From Marvania coccoides (taxonomy: Eukaryota; Chlorophyta; Trebouxiophyceae; Chlorellales; Chlorellaceae): 64,000 bases of DNA. Below are positions 41,974-52,504 of the stretch, piece by piece. Numbering within the stretch: position 1 is the stretch's first letter; every line of letters begins with the position of its first letter. Location: contig OY978103.1 in NCBI GenBank assembly GCA_963854735.1, positions 434,001 to 498,000 on the forward strand. Reading direction: 5' to 3'. The notes beneath the pieces were generated by a model. That model saw nothing but the letters and a program-made list of their open reading frames with translations, was not told the origin of the DNA and did no database searches. Made by a program: the position numbers and the translations under genes.

Positions 41974-44710
41974 ATGGGGAAACTCTCGGAGGGCTTCGCC
42001 AAGCGCTCCACCCGCGACTGGCTGGTGGGCGACTACGACTGGGGCTACCTGTGCAAGCCCAAGTGGCCCTACTGCAGCGGTGGTAAGAAGCGCGACCCCC
42101 CCAAATTCTTTGGGCGCGACGACTGGCTGGGCATCGTCACCGCCGTGCTCATGGGCCTGCAGCACGCCCTCGCCATGTGCGGTGGTCTCATCACTGTGCC
42201 CTTCTTGGTCGGCTCCAATGCCTTCAAAGACCCCACGCTCTCGGTGGAGCAGGCCACCGACTACCAGCAGTACCTCATCTCCGCTGCGCTCATCGTGTGC
42301 GGCATCACCACCGCCATCCAGGTCACCGGCATCCCTCTGCCCTTTAACCGCCAGCTGGGCGCGGGAATCCTCTCCGTGATGGGCGTCTCCTTCAGCTCCT
42401 ATGCCGCGGTCGACTCCACCGTGAAGACCATCATGGCAAAGGGCGAGACGTTTGAGACCGCGATGGGCTACATTTTCGGCACCGCGGCGGTTTGCGCCAT
42501 CGTCCCCATTCTAATTAGTCTCCTGCCGCACAGAGTCATCAAGAAGGTCTTCCCTCCCATCGTGTGCGGTATCACCATCGTGCTGATCGGCGTCTCTCTG
42601 ACTGGCGTGGGCATCAGGTCGGTTTATTTGCTTTCCAGCCCTCCTCCTTTCGCTGTCTTTTCTCACCCCGTACCCCAAATAATAAAGAAAAAATGTCGAA
42701 TAAATACCTTGACTCACCTGTTTTTTTCTTTTCCTTTCGTTCTACAGGGCCTGGGGCGGCGGCGCCTTCTGTTCCCAGAACACCAAGGGCCTCTACAACA
42801 CGATCCCGGGTGGGTGCACTGTGGTCAACGCCACGTCAGGACAGCCTTATAACGTCACCTCCTGTTTCACCAACATCCCCGTGAACTGCGTTTCCGGCGA
42901 AGTGAAGCTGCCCTACGGCTCCCCCCAGTTTGTGGGCCTCGGGTTCTCTGTCTTCGCGATGATCATTGTCATCGAAATCTTTGGCAGCCCCTTTCTCCGC
43001 AACTGCGGCGTCGTCATCGCGCTGCTCTTCGGCTTCATGCTCGCCGCCGTGACGCGCTACAACGGACTGAAATTCGTTACTAGCGCCAAAATCGACGCCG
43101 CCCCCGTTATTACTTTCCTATGGGTCTACACATTCCCGCTCAAAGTATACGGCCCACTGGTACTGCCTTTACTGATTATTTTCGTGATTACGAGTCTTGA
43201 GACCGTGGGAGATACGTCTGCGACCGAGGAGGCGTCTTTCCTGAGCACCTCTGGTCCCAGCCATGAGAAACGAATCCGCGGGGCCCTGCTGAACGATGGT
43301 GTCGGCGGCATCTTCTCGTCCCTCGCTACCTCCCTTCCGCTCACCACCTTTGCCCAAAACAACGGTGTTATCAGGTATGGTATATTTACACAAAAAAAGG
43401 CATCTGTGAAACTGCTTTTCTGACATTGTCGCCCTTTTCCTCCCTCCCTTCTTTGCAGTCTCACCAGCGTGGCCAGTCGCCAAGCTGGCTGGGCGGCCGC
43501 CGGCTGGCTCTTCTTGCTGGGAGTTCTGGGCAAGGTCAGTTCCATTTTGCTCGGGTGATACTCAAGGAACAACTGCATGCATGCGGAATATTTTGGCCAA
43601 CCGCCGTCCCCGATTGAACCCACTGTGAACTTATCAGAGGGAATGTTAATTTCCGCAGGTTGGGGGAGTGATTACCACCATTCCTGATTGCGTGATCGGA
43701 GGTGAATTCTAAAATTCCCCTGTCACACTTTTTTTTTTAATTTTTGTGTATTTTGAAAGGGAAACTTTTTTTGTGTGGAATTAAAACCATGTACAGGCTT
43801 TACAGGTTTAAGTAGTAATGCGTGCATGAAACAATGTATGTGGGAATTAACAACAAAATGTTGATTTTTTTGTAGGCATGACCACCTTCCTCTTTGCCAA
43901 CGTCATTGCCAGTGGCATCAAAATTATGGCAAGTAGCTAATAGCTAATCCATGAGAAAATGAAACAGACACATTATTCCCCTTGCGATGTTTTTTCTTTT
44001 TTTTATTCTCTCAGGTTGGCGAGCACCTCACTCGCCGCAACCGCTTCATCATGGCGTGCGCGCTTGGCCTTGGCCTGGGAGTGACCCTGGTGCCTGAATG
44101 GGCCGACAACGCGCTGTGGCCTTGTAAGTTCCATGCATATTTTGCCAACGAAACCTGTTTCAATGGAATTTTTTATTTCATTTTGTCAGGCAACTGATTC
44201 AGCTTGCATCCTTAATGAGTTCTTAATGTTTACTAAGTACTTTTTGGCATTCTGCTATATGTGCAGGCAAAGACTGTTCCTCTGGGCTCAAGGGCCTTCG
44301 GGATGCTGTCATCAAGGTCCTGGACACCGGCTTCTGCCTGGGAGCCGTGCTGGCCATCATCCTGAACCTGATTCTCCCTGACGAAGAGCGCCAGGTGAGA
44401 GACTGATTTTAAAAACTGACTTTTTACAGCGACCTGTAGCTTTGCTCGCGCCAGCTGGAATTGAAATTTGAATATTGCTCTCTAAGGAGGAACGCGAATC
44501 AACCCCAAATTTATTACTCCACGTTTTTATTTTATGCAGCTTGTGCCTGAGCCGACCATGCTGAAGCGTCATTTGATGGATGAGCCCACCGTGAGGTACC
44601 GCAACACCGAGGCACCGGGCCTTGAAACCATGGCCCACGACGACCCTTCATTCAAGTCAGGAAAGACGGAGGAATCCGACAATGGAATGAAACCGGAGGC
44701 GGTTGTTTAA
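41974..44710 (+). CDS. Nucleobase-ascorbate transporter family permease (UapA/NAT type)
   Basis: Eight exons, 41974-42617, 42748-43374, 43459-43534, 43659-43701, 43876-43928, 44015-44123, 44267-44394 and 44540-44710, give about 616 residues. GRDDWLGIVTAVLMGLQHAL (QHAL/QHxx motif of TM1), TSLETVGDTSATEEAS and the NAT signature QNNGVISLTSVASRQAG (Q-N-x-G-x4-T-R/S) define the family. About 12-14 spans are expected. The long extracellular loop after TM5 with paired cysteines (CTVVNATSGQPYNVTSCFTN) and the N-terminal WLVGDYDWGYLCKPKWPY resemble the fungal UapA/AnUapC branch (uric acid/xanthine) more than plant NATs. Likely a proton-coupled purine importer at the plasma membrane. Intron 5 uses a GC donor (ATG/gcaagt); a nearby GT would break the frame. 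Confidence 0.93.
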
Positions 44711-45274
44711 AGCCATTTTCGTTTTCAGAAGATTCCCCAGTCGGAACCCCTGCCGCAGCGGGACTGATCTTGAAAATCGCAACCCGTGGGCGTTCCCTTT
44801 CTTTATTTATTCCACGGTCAGTTGCTACCACTGCGATAAATATTTTAGTACTATTCGCCTCTTTTCCATAAGTTGTGCAAAGCAATTTCGCGGCACGATA
44901 TTAATATTCGCATGAATTATTGAAGCCACCCCTTTCAAGGCTATATGGCCATCAACGACAATTTGTTGCTTTGCGTTACCTAGTAATAGTTCGACTTATT
45001 TTTTCCCAAGTTTTTTCCTGATTTGAATTATGCTAGTTCACTTTCCGGTTTGTACCCTATTTGTCACGCGAATCTATTCCTTATCCTTGAGGGCTGCAGA
45101 CTTGCGCTTCCGGAACACACGCTCCCCCCCCACCCCAAAAAATCCCCTTCTTATCTTTAAATGCCCATTGTAAGCGTTTACAGGTGATAACTCACACCAG
45201 TTCAACGTTCAATGGCAAGATTCCGCTGCAGCTCTCATCATCTTGGGGTGGAGACGGGGCGCTACATCATGGTG

Positions 45275-45337
<63 letters not shown>

Positions 45338-45338
45338 T
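45275..45338 (+). repeat. (ATT)n microsatellite
   Basis: About 21 uninterrupted ATT units. It may be the scar or tail of an older insertion, or simply a slippage repeat just before the LINE region. Confidence 0.9.
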
Positions 45339-45721
45339 AAACAGCCCTGGAGTCATGAGTGCGCGCAGAGCCTGCCTTACCGCGACCCAACATCGTGCCC
45401 ATCATCCCATCTGAATTTTCGCCGCCGAAATCTATCGCGGCAACTCTGCCTGCCTGCGCTAAAACACCTGAGCCAACTATAGTATATCTCAATGTCCCAG
45501 CCGCCCGCCTCCCCAGCGATTCCGGCCACTCAACCTCAACTCGCTGAGTGAGCCCCAAAATGATGAAAATCAAAATGATCAAACCCCAGGCCGCGGATGG
45601 ACCTACGGCACCCCTAGCTGCAACTTCGGGTGCCGGCCGGTTCCTTCGCGCCCTCACAGGGACCAGACACGAGATGGCGGGCTGCAACCCCCTGACGCGT
45701 CTGTCGTCTGCCTGGGGTGCC

Positions 45722-45896
45722 AGTTTTTTCCCGCCAGTTTTCGCCAGTACTCGCCAGTCGCATGTTCAACACGGAAGCTGATCGTGGGTATACGAAAAGC
45801 AAAGTGTGCAAGTCGCTAGTATGCATGTTTCCGCCAGTCGCCAGTTTGCCTGTTCTCGCCAGTCGCCAGTCGCATGTTCCCGCCAGTTGCACCCTC
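45722..45896 (+). repeat. CGCCAGT minisatellite-like region
   Basis: The heptamer CGCCAGT or CCGCCAGT occurs about ten times, often paired as cgccagtcgccagt, interspersed with gcatgttc. It lies upstream of LINE ORF1 and may be part of its 5' UTR/promoter, as tandem monomers are in several LINE families. Confidence 0.6.
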
Positions 45897-45928
45897 TTGC
45901 CACGTTCCCAAGACCGACACATATCTAA

Positions 45929-47707
45929 CATAACCTCTTCTCCCCCTCCACCCTTTTCCCCCCCTTTTCTCCCTCTCCTTGCAGCCTGAGAGACGCAATC
46001 AATCGCATTTCCGCCGCCAGAGCTCTCCTCCACACGGTGCCATCATCCAACCTCAAAGATTTTAAGGATGCGGCGTCAGGGAAGCTAGGAATAATAGCCA
46101 GCGGAGGCCGGTGGCAAAAAGCGTGCCTGGACGTGGGCCGGCATGTGCTCCCAGAAGTCTCTGATTTCTTTGATGACGCTGTCCCCCTGCCCAAGGATGC
46201 CTCAGCGTTTAGAGCCTTTCGCGATGGGATACGGGATCCCTATGACCTGGTAGGCTACCTCATCACCATCACCCAGGATGGCCAGGACTGCCCGGCAGAT
46301 GAAGAGGTCTTGGTGGCGCTGATCTGCCGGGTTGACCCAGCGTTTGTAGAAGAAAGAGACTCGGCGCCCATCATGGTGGTCGACATCTGTGTCCCAGGGG
46401 CCTCCCCGCGCGCTGACACCAACGAGCCCCATCGCCAGTATTTGACGATAAAGGAACTCCGGGACCTCCTCGAAGGGGGCGAGAAGGTCGGCCTCCGCCG
46501 CGTGTGGACACCACCAACGGCTACAAGTGCGCCGACGGCCCCGCCGAGGCCGCCAAGGGCAGGAGGGTCCTCCCAGGCGACGCGCGCGACAAGCAGCGCC
46601 CCCTCCAGCTCCCCACCCACCAGGAGATCAACAGCTGGAGCGCAAGCTGAGGCCCCCCAAGGAGAGCAGGCCCCGCTCGTGGCCCCACGCGTGGTGGCCC
46701 TGTCCGCCCCCGAAATATGCGTCATCACCGGCCTCGACCTTGAAGATGGCTCGGAGGTTACAGCGCAGGCAGCTGTAGACGCCCTTTTGGGCGTGCTCAT
46801 GGTCATCCCAGTCCAGGCGGCCCGAGTGACAAAGGTCCTTCCCAGCAATTCATCGAGCAGCCGCTCGTGGATCGTTTTTGTGGAGGTAGATGGCAAAACC
46901 TGGCAGCAGATCAGGAGCGCCAAACGCCACCTCGGGGCTGGCAGCCAGATCTCACTCAACCTGGACACCAGCCTGGAGGAGCGGACCAAGGTGATACGTG
47001 AGCGATTGCAGCGGAAGCGCCCCCCCCCCACCGACATAGAACCAGCCCCAGAACAGCACGGGAGGACGCCGGAGGACGCCCCGCCACAGGTGCAGCCGCA
47101 GGCGGAGCAAGCTCATGGCATACGGTCAGCGCAGGTGCTGCCCACGGTGCAGGAGCAGCCGGTGACGCCAACGCCGGCGCCGGCGCCGACCCCGCTGGAG
47201 GCACAGCTGGTGCAACTTCTGGCAGCGCAACAGGCGCAACTTGCTGGCGTGCAAGCAACGCTCAATCAGATCAGCGATACGTTCCGTGCCCAGCTGGAGG
47301 CGCAACAGGCGACGGAGCGCCGGGACGAGGGGCGGCGTAGAGACGCCCACCAGCAGCGCCGGGATGAGGACCCCTACTACGGGAGCGGGGGGCAGCATCG
47401 AGGTGGCCATGGTGCCGACAGGGGACGCCGGAGATCGCGAACTCCGCCGCCGCCGCCGCCGCCAGAAAAGAGACGGAAGACGCCGAAGCAGCCGCCACGG
47501 CCAGCGCAGCTGACACCCCGCGGAGAGCAGCCGCGGCCGGCGGGGGGCAAGCAGCAGGGGCAGCAGGCGCAGCAGGGGCAGCAGGCGCAGCGGGCCACGG
47601 GAGGGCAGCAGGCCACGGGCAGGCAGCAAGGGTCGAGCGGGCAGGGGTCGAGCGGGCAGGGGCCCAGCGGCTTGCCGCCGAGACCGCCGTCAACAGCGGG
47701 CGCCTGA
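45929..47707 (+). CDS. LINE ORF1 (gag-like, Pro/Gln-rich)
   Basis: An open frame from the in-frame TAA at 45926 to the TGA at 47705-47707, about 592 codons. There is no ATG near its start; the coding-like sequence begins at SLRDAINRISAARALLHTV, directly after a strong 3' splice-like site (long pyrimidine tract then cttgcag at 45978-45984), so an upstream exon or non-AUG start is possible. The ordered N-terminal 150 residues (WQKACLDVGRHVLPEVSDFF, DDAVPLPKDASAFRAFRDGI) do not recall a known gag. A second ordered block (VVALSAPEICVITGLDLEDG, RSWIVFVEVDGKTWQQIRSA) could be an RRM-like fold. The C-terminal third is Gln/Gly/Arg-rich. Its frame is the same as that of the endonuclease that follows the stop. 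Confidence 0.7.
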   Translation, partial: HNLFSPSTLFPPFSPSPCSLRDAINRISAARALLHTVPSSNLKDFKDAASGKLGIIASGGRWQKACLDVGRHVLPEVSDFFDDAVPLPKDASAFRAFRDGIRDPYDLVGYLITITQDGQDCPADEEVLVALICRVDPAFVEERDSAPIMVVDICVPGASPRADTNEPHRQYLTIKELRDLLEGGEKVGLRRVWTPPTATSAPTAPPRPPRAGGSSQATRATSSAPSSSPPTRRSTAGAQAEAPQGEQAPLVAPRVVALSAPEICVITGLDLEDGSEVTAQAAVDALLGVLMVIPVQAARVTKVLPSNSSSSRSWIVFVEVDGKTWQQIRSAKRHLGAGSQISLNLDTSLEERTKVIRERLQRKRPPPTDIEPAPEQHGRTPEDAPPQVQPQAEQAHGIRSAQVLPTVQEQPVTPTPAPAPTPLEAQLVQLLAAQQAQLAGVQATLNQISDTFRAQLEAQQATERRDEGRRRDAHQQRRDEDPYYGSGGQHRGGHGADRGRRRSRTPPPPPPPEKRRKTPKQPPRPAQLTPRGEQPRPAGGKQQGQQAQQGQQAQRATGGQQATGRQQGSSGQGSSGQGPSGLPPRPPSTAGA

Positions 47708-50700
47708 GGGCGCGGCCAGGGGCCAGGCTTTAGCATTCTATCCTTGAACGTTCACGCAAACATCCGCCTCCCTCACATGCGGTCTTTGTGGGAGCGACTA
47801 GTACAGAATGTAACCATCATCTGCTTTCAGGAGACGGGCCTGCCCCCTGGCGATTCCCCGCCGTTGCTGCCAGGGTACCAACATTTCTCCGTCCCCAGCG
47901 AGTCCAACGCGCCCACGGGGGCAGGGGGAGGACTGCTGATGTACGTGGCCACCGAAATGGGCCCGGCGCACGTTTGGCGGGAGTCTAGCACGGCGCTCTG
48001 GGTGGAGATCAGCGCCCCGCCCTCCATGGACCGCCCCCTGCTAATCGCCAACGTGTACCTCCCGCCGGCTGGGGGCGCGCGAGGGTGGATTGGAGACTCT
48101 GGGCTAGCGGAGCTGGAGGACATCATGCCAGAGGCGCACGCGCGGGGCTGGGCGGTACCGATAGGCGATTTTAATGCCCACATCGGCCGGCTTCAGGCGG
48201 GCGCGCAGAGCAGGGAGGGCTCCCCGCCGGTGTACGACGGCTCTGTGGACTCAGAGGCGCTCAACCACCTCCACAACACCCACCCTTGCCCAGCGCCGCC
48301 GCGCGCAAGCGCTGACACAGCTGCCCCTGATCCAAGGGGGAAGAACGTCGTGCGGATGGCGACTGCGCAAGACATGGTTCTCAAGAATGGCTGCACCACA
48401 GGGGACCTGCACGGCGCAGCGACCAGCCATGGCGTGACAGGACTGGGGACAGCGGTGGTGGACCTGGCGTTGGTGCCGACAGACATGGGGCGCCTGGTGA
48501 AATCACTAGAGGTGGTTCCGGTGCCTAGGGCACTATCAGACCATAATGCGCTGCTCCTCACCTTCAACCCCTCCATACCGAGCGCCCCGCTGAGTGCATT
48601 AGACCTCCAACGCCGACAAGCAGGCCGGGCTGCCACCCACCCGCAAGATATCCCCGCCCCCGCTGCCCCAGTGCGCGAGATCACGGACGACGTGCTCCGA
48701 GCATTGAAGGCACCGACCTCCCTGGCTGCGGCTGCAGAGGAGCTGGTCGATTTTAGCAGTGCTGCAAACGGCGCCACCCAGCAGGTGGAGGTAGACGCCC
48801 TGGCAGCCAAGCTATGCGCCGCAGTGGATGCCACTCTTGCAAATGCTGGAGCAGAAGTGGTGGCGCAAGCGGCGGCGAATGGGGCTGCGCCTGGAGCCCA
48901 CAGCGGCGGCGGGGCGGAGGCGGCGGCAACGGTGCGGGCATTCCGAGATGCGCTCAAGCATGGGGACTCCCAGCTGGCCCAGAACTACAAGGACCAGCTG
49001 GAGTGCATGCGCGAGCAACGGAAGAAGCAGACGGCAGCCGATAAACTGGTGCAGCTCCTGCATGCGGCGGCGGCCCGCTCACCCTTATGGAAGTTATTCA
49101 AACGCTTGAGTCACCTTGACCCTGTGATTGCTGATGAAGTTTTTCTGCGCTATTACAAGAACCTGTTTGGCGCTGACCACCCTGCTGCGTTTGTGACTGT
49201 GCCTGACCAAATCCCCGTTGCCGATCCTTCCAACCCCTCCCCTGCAGAGAACCCCGCCATGGTCGCACCCTTCACGCCGGCTGAGCTCGAAGACACGGCT
49301 CTGAAAATGCGCACCAACAAGGCCTACGCAGGCGACCTCCGGCCGGAGGTGCTACGCGCCCTGATGCCAGCGCTGGCAGCACCGCTGGCGGCGCTGTTCA
49401 ACGCCTGTGTGCGCCTGGGTGGCCTACAGCGCGAGTGGGCCTGGGGGTACATCACCCCCATCCACAAGCCAGGCGGCGACGTGCACGAGCCGGGGGACTA
49501 CAGGCCCATCACGGTGGGCACCCTGCTGGCTCGGCTCTACGCCTCAGCGCTGAACACGCGCCTGGTAGGCTGGGCAGAGGCGGCGGGGGTGCGTGCGCAA
49601 GGGCAGGCGGGGTTTCGGCCGGGGCGGCGGTGCGCGGACCAGATATTCGTGCTGCGGACGATGTTGGAGCTGCAGCAGCGGGCAATGGAGAAAACGCCGT
49701 TGTTCGTCTGTTTTGTTGACTTTCGGAAGGCGTACGACTCGGTCCCGCGAGAGAAGCTCTGGGGGAAGCTGCAGGCGGCTGGCGTGGGGGGCTGGTTGAT
49801 GCGCGCCATCCAGACGCTGTATGCAGACATCCCGGTCTGCGTGAAAGGCGACGCTGGATTCACAGCCACTTTCCCGTGCCTGGTGGGCCTGCGCCAGGGC
49901 TGCCCCCTCAGCCCACACTTTTTGGATTGTACGTGGACGACCTGGAGCGCGCGGAGCTAGATGCGGCTGGGGTAGACCTGCCGCTACTGCGAGGGCGCTC
50001 GCTGCCGCCGCTGCTCTACGCCGACGACCTGGCCCTCCTCTCCACCACTCCAGCGGGCCTACAACGGCAGCTCGACACCCTCAACACCTACGCCATTGCA
50101 GCTGGGCTCGCTGTCAACCTTACTAAAACCGAAATCGTCGTTTTTGGAGTAGGACTCAGCAAGGTGGAGAGGGGCTGGGAGTGGAAATACGCCGACGGCA
50201 TCGTACCGCGAATGGCCGCCTTCACGTACCTAGGTTTCGAGTTCCACGCGCTGAAGCCGTTCGCCGCCGCAGGAGACCACCGCGCTGCCAAAGCGCTGCG
50301 GGCGATGTATGCAGTGCGCAGACGGGCGGCTGAGCTGGACATCGACACGCCGGCGCACATCACCATGCTGTTCAACGCCATGGTGCTGCCAGGACTGGAG
50401 TACGGCGCGGAGGTGTGGGGAGCAGCAGCAGCGACGGCCTGGGCGGCAGACCCGCTGAGCGGCAGCCATGCCGGGAGCTACCGCCTGCTCACGCGCTTCC
50501 TGCGCCCGCTCCTTGGAGTCCCAACGATGGGGATCAGGACGGCTGCGCTGCTGGTGGAGGCGGCGATGTGGCCGGTGGAAATCAGATACGCCGCAGCTGT
50601 ACTGCGTTTCTGGACTCGGCTCCGCGAGCTCCCAGAGGACCACCTGGCCCACCAGGCGTTTCTGGCCAGCGAGGAGATGGAGAAGGGCGAGCTGGCGACG

Positions 50701-51387
50701 CGGGCTGCCGCGGAGGTGACAGCAGCGGCGGCGGCGGCGGTTGGGTTGCCGGTGGCGGAGCCAAGGGCGGCGTGGCCACCGTGCTGGGCGGCAGAGGCGC
50801 GCGCAATGCTAAGGGAGTTCGGCGTGATGCGCGCCAATGGCTCCCTCCATGACGACGCGTCAGGACTGCTGCGCACCAATGCCGAGGGGAAATGGCTGGC
50901 AGCACTGACGGGGTCGGCAAGTTTGCAGCTTAGCACTTATCTCGACACCTGGTACCCTACACCGCTCTCCGCGGAGGACTACGTGCCCCACCGCCACCTG
51001 CAGAGTGCGGAAGGGACGGTATTGCAGGCACTATTGCCGAGAGCGGACAGAGCAGCGCTGTCGCGTTTCCGGCTAGGAGTGCAATGGATCCGAGTCCCAA
51101 GGGTGGGGGAGAGTGGAGTCTGGCACCCACCAGCCGTGTGCCCCCTGTGCGCGCAGCCAGGCCCGCACCACGAATCGCACATCTTGCGCACCTGCTCCGC
51201 GCTGCATCAAGAGCGGGCGCAGGCGGCCACAGCGTTGGCAGCGGCGCCAACGACGAGGAGCCTGCTGGAAATGGCGGAGGCTGACCTCACCCAGGTGGCA
51301 GCCCTGGTGCGGGCGCACCTGGAGGGCGTACAGGCGGCGAATAAAGAGAGCACAAGGAGCGAGAGAGAGTCAAGATTACGAAGATGA
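47708..51387 (+). pseudogene. LINE ORF2: endonuclease, reverse transcriptase, zinc knuckle (frameshifted)
   Basis: The frame opens immediately after the ORF1 stop with GFSILSLNVHANIR, the start of an apurinic-type endonuclease. The first ATG comes later, at 47777, past this conserved Asn motif. Further sites are CFQETGLPPGD, IGDFNAHIG and SDHNALLLTF. The reverse transcriptase has PIHKPGGDVHEPGDYRPITV, GQAGFRPGRRCADQIF, VDFRKAYDSV and LRQGCPLSP. At about 49907 the frame shifts by one base, then continues with FGLYVDDLE and the catalytic LLYADDLALL. The end holds a CPLCAQPGPHHESHILRTC knuckle. No RNase H domain is visible. A one-base loss is the simplest cause of the shift, so this copy is probably dead. 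Confidence 0.88.
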
Positions 51388-51985
51388 AGAAATTTTACAA
51401 TATGGTGATTTATTAATATATTATGCTTGCACATGCGGTGGTTCGCGCTCCCTACTAGTTAGCTCATTGTAGCTGCCAGTGCGTAAACTTTGGTTGTTTA
51501 CTGCACTGCGACGTCGGATGCTTCACTTCCCCGTGGTATCGTAGTCTCTATCGGACGGGTACAAATGGCGGGTGCCACATTTCCAGTGAGCACACCGGGT
51601 AGTACACCATAAACCCTTAAGCCAGGGGTTGAGTGACCGCTGTAGATGGGAGGGGTGCTGGGCGGGCCAGCATTGCCCAAGCGCGAACCCCAAACCGGAC
51701 GGGCCGTTTGCCGTCCGGAGAGTCCTGCTTTCCCCATTTTTTCCTCTTTCTTTTATTCATGTCGGTCGCGCCGCTGGGGGACTCAGGAAGACAGGGGCCA
51801 GAGTCTTACATTGTGGGCGACGGTGCGGTATCGGCGTAATGCTGTATCCGTACGCCCCCAGTACCTGAGGTTGATCCCACGGATGGAAGGGGGTACTCCG
51901 CCTTACTGTGGCGGGGTGAGTGGCACGTCGGCTTGCACCATCCTTGGTAGTAGACGTTACAACCATATGTAAAACCTCCAAACCT
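51388..51985 (+). other. 3' UTR of the family-1 LINE
   Basis: Non-coding, about 600 bases. It is repeated at 52778-53353 with roughly 90 percent or more identity by eye, including the blocks gcacatgcggtggttcgcgc, ggaggggtgctgggcgggcc and acgttacaaccatatgtaaa. It is likely recognised by the element's own reverse transcriptase. Confidence 0.8.
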
Positions 51986-51989
51986 CCAA

Positions 51990-52475
51990 ACCTCATTGGG
52001 CGGCCGCATTCGCATCGGACATGCCGCTTGTGTGCTTCTGGTTCTTGCGAGGACGAAGAGCACATGGTTTTTCATTGCACATGCCCTTCGTTGGTAGCAA
52101 TGCGGGCATCCTACCCATCTTTATTCCCTGACGCGCCATCTTCTTCTTCGTCTTCCCCTTCTTCTCCTCCGAATCTTTTTCAGTTTCTGCAGCAAGCTCC
52201 GAAGCAGGTTGCTTCTTTCATTAAAGCCAGCCATGACGCTGGCGAGTACGAGAAGCTGCGTGGTTGGATATAAGCTTTTCTTTTCTTTTCCTTTGTTATT
52301 CTTTTCTCTTTTTCTTTTAGCGGTTGGTTTTTCTTTGGTCTTTCTTTATTCTCATTTTCATTCATCAATTTATTATTATTATTTCTGCTTGCACTTCGGT
52401 GCCAGTCTGCTATGTTGCCTTAGCTGCTTCTTTGTGCGGACTTTAAACCTGTAATGTATGTATGTATGTATGTAA
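51990..52475 (+). mobile_element. Family-2 LINE fragment, 5'-truncated
   Basis: It begins right after the aaacctcc tail of the family-1 element. It encodes the C-terminal end of a different LINE protein: CRLCASGSCEDEEHMVFHC (a Cys/His zinc knuckle), then a Ser-rich linker and FLQQAPKQVASFIKASHDAG, ending YEKLRGWI-stop at 52273. A 3' UTR of about 190 bases follows: a pyrimidine-rich tract, (ATT)n, ttgtgcggactttaaacctg and the (ATGT)n tail. Near-identical or shorter copies of its 3' end lie at 25926-26155, 52706-52770, 13916-13990 and 3463-3520. Confidence 0.85.
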
Positions 52476-52504
52476 CACGCCTTGGCTCAATGGGCTAAGC
52501 GCGG
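52476..52504 (+). other. tRNA A-box-like junction sequence
   Basis: The stretch gccttggctcaatgggctaa resembles the D-arm/A-box start of a tRNA (TGGCnnAnTGG). It lies exactly between the family-2 tail and the truncated family-1 copy. No B box or cloverleaf follows, so it is a fragment at best, perhaps from a tRNA-headed SINE or a template-switch junction. Confidence 0.3.

Larger units (their letters stand above)
44711..45928. other. Intergenic region and probable 5' part of the LINE
   Basis: It includes an ATT microsatellite (45275-45338) and, from about 45350, GC-richer sequence that probably belongs to the LINE 5' region. A tandem CGCCAGT-rich stretch runs from about 45722 to 45896. The left boundary of the LINE cannot be fixed without a second full copy. 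Confidence 0.45.
45929..51985 (+). mobile_element. Family-1 LINE (non-LTR retrotransposon), near full length
   Basis: In order: a gag-like ORF1 part, an apurinic-type endonuclease, a reverse transcriptase, a C-terminal zinc-knuckle region, and a 3' UTR of about 600 bases. The 3' UTR ends in a repeated aaacctcc tail (three units near 51970-51989). The 3' boundary is set by comparison with the truncated copy at 52505-53353, which diverges at the same tail. The 5' boundary is uncertain and may lie further left (about 45350). Two lesions or recodings interrupt the coding part: a TGA at 47705-47707 and a one-base shift near 49907. GC content and codon use differ from neighbouring genes (very Ala/Pro/Arg-rich). 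Confidence 0.9.

Noticed and set aside
45337..45687. Minus-strand 116-codon frame before the LINE
   Set aside because: It overlaps the probable LINE 5' region, has no recognisable domain, and its hydrophobic stretch comes from low-complexity sequence.
52476..52504. A tRNA gene at the LINE junction
   Set aside because: Only the A-box-like part is present; the following sequence is LINE coding DNA.
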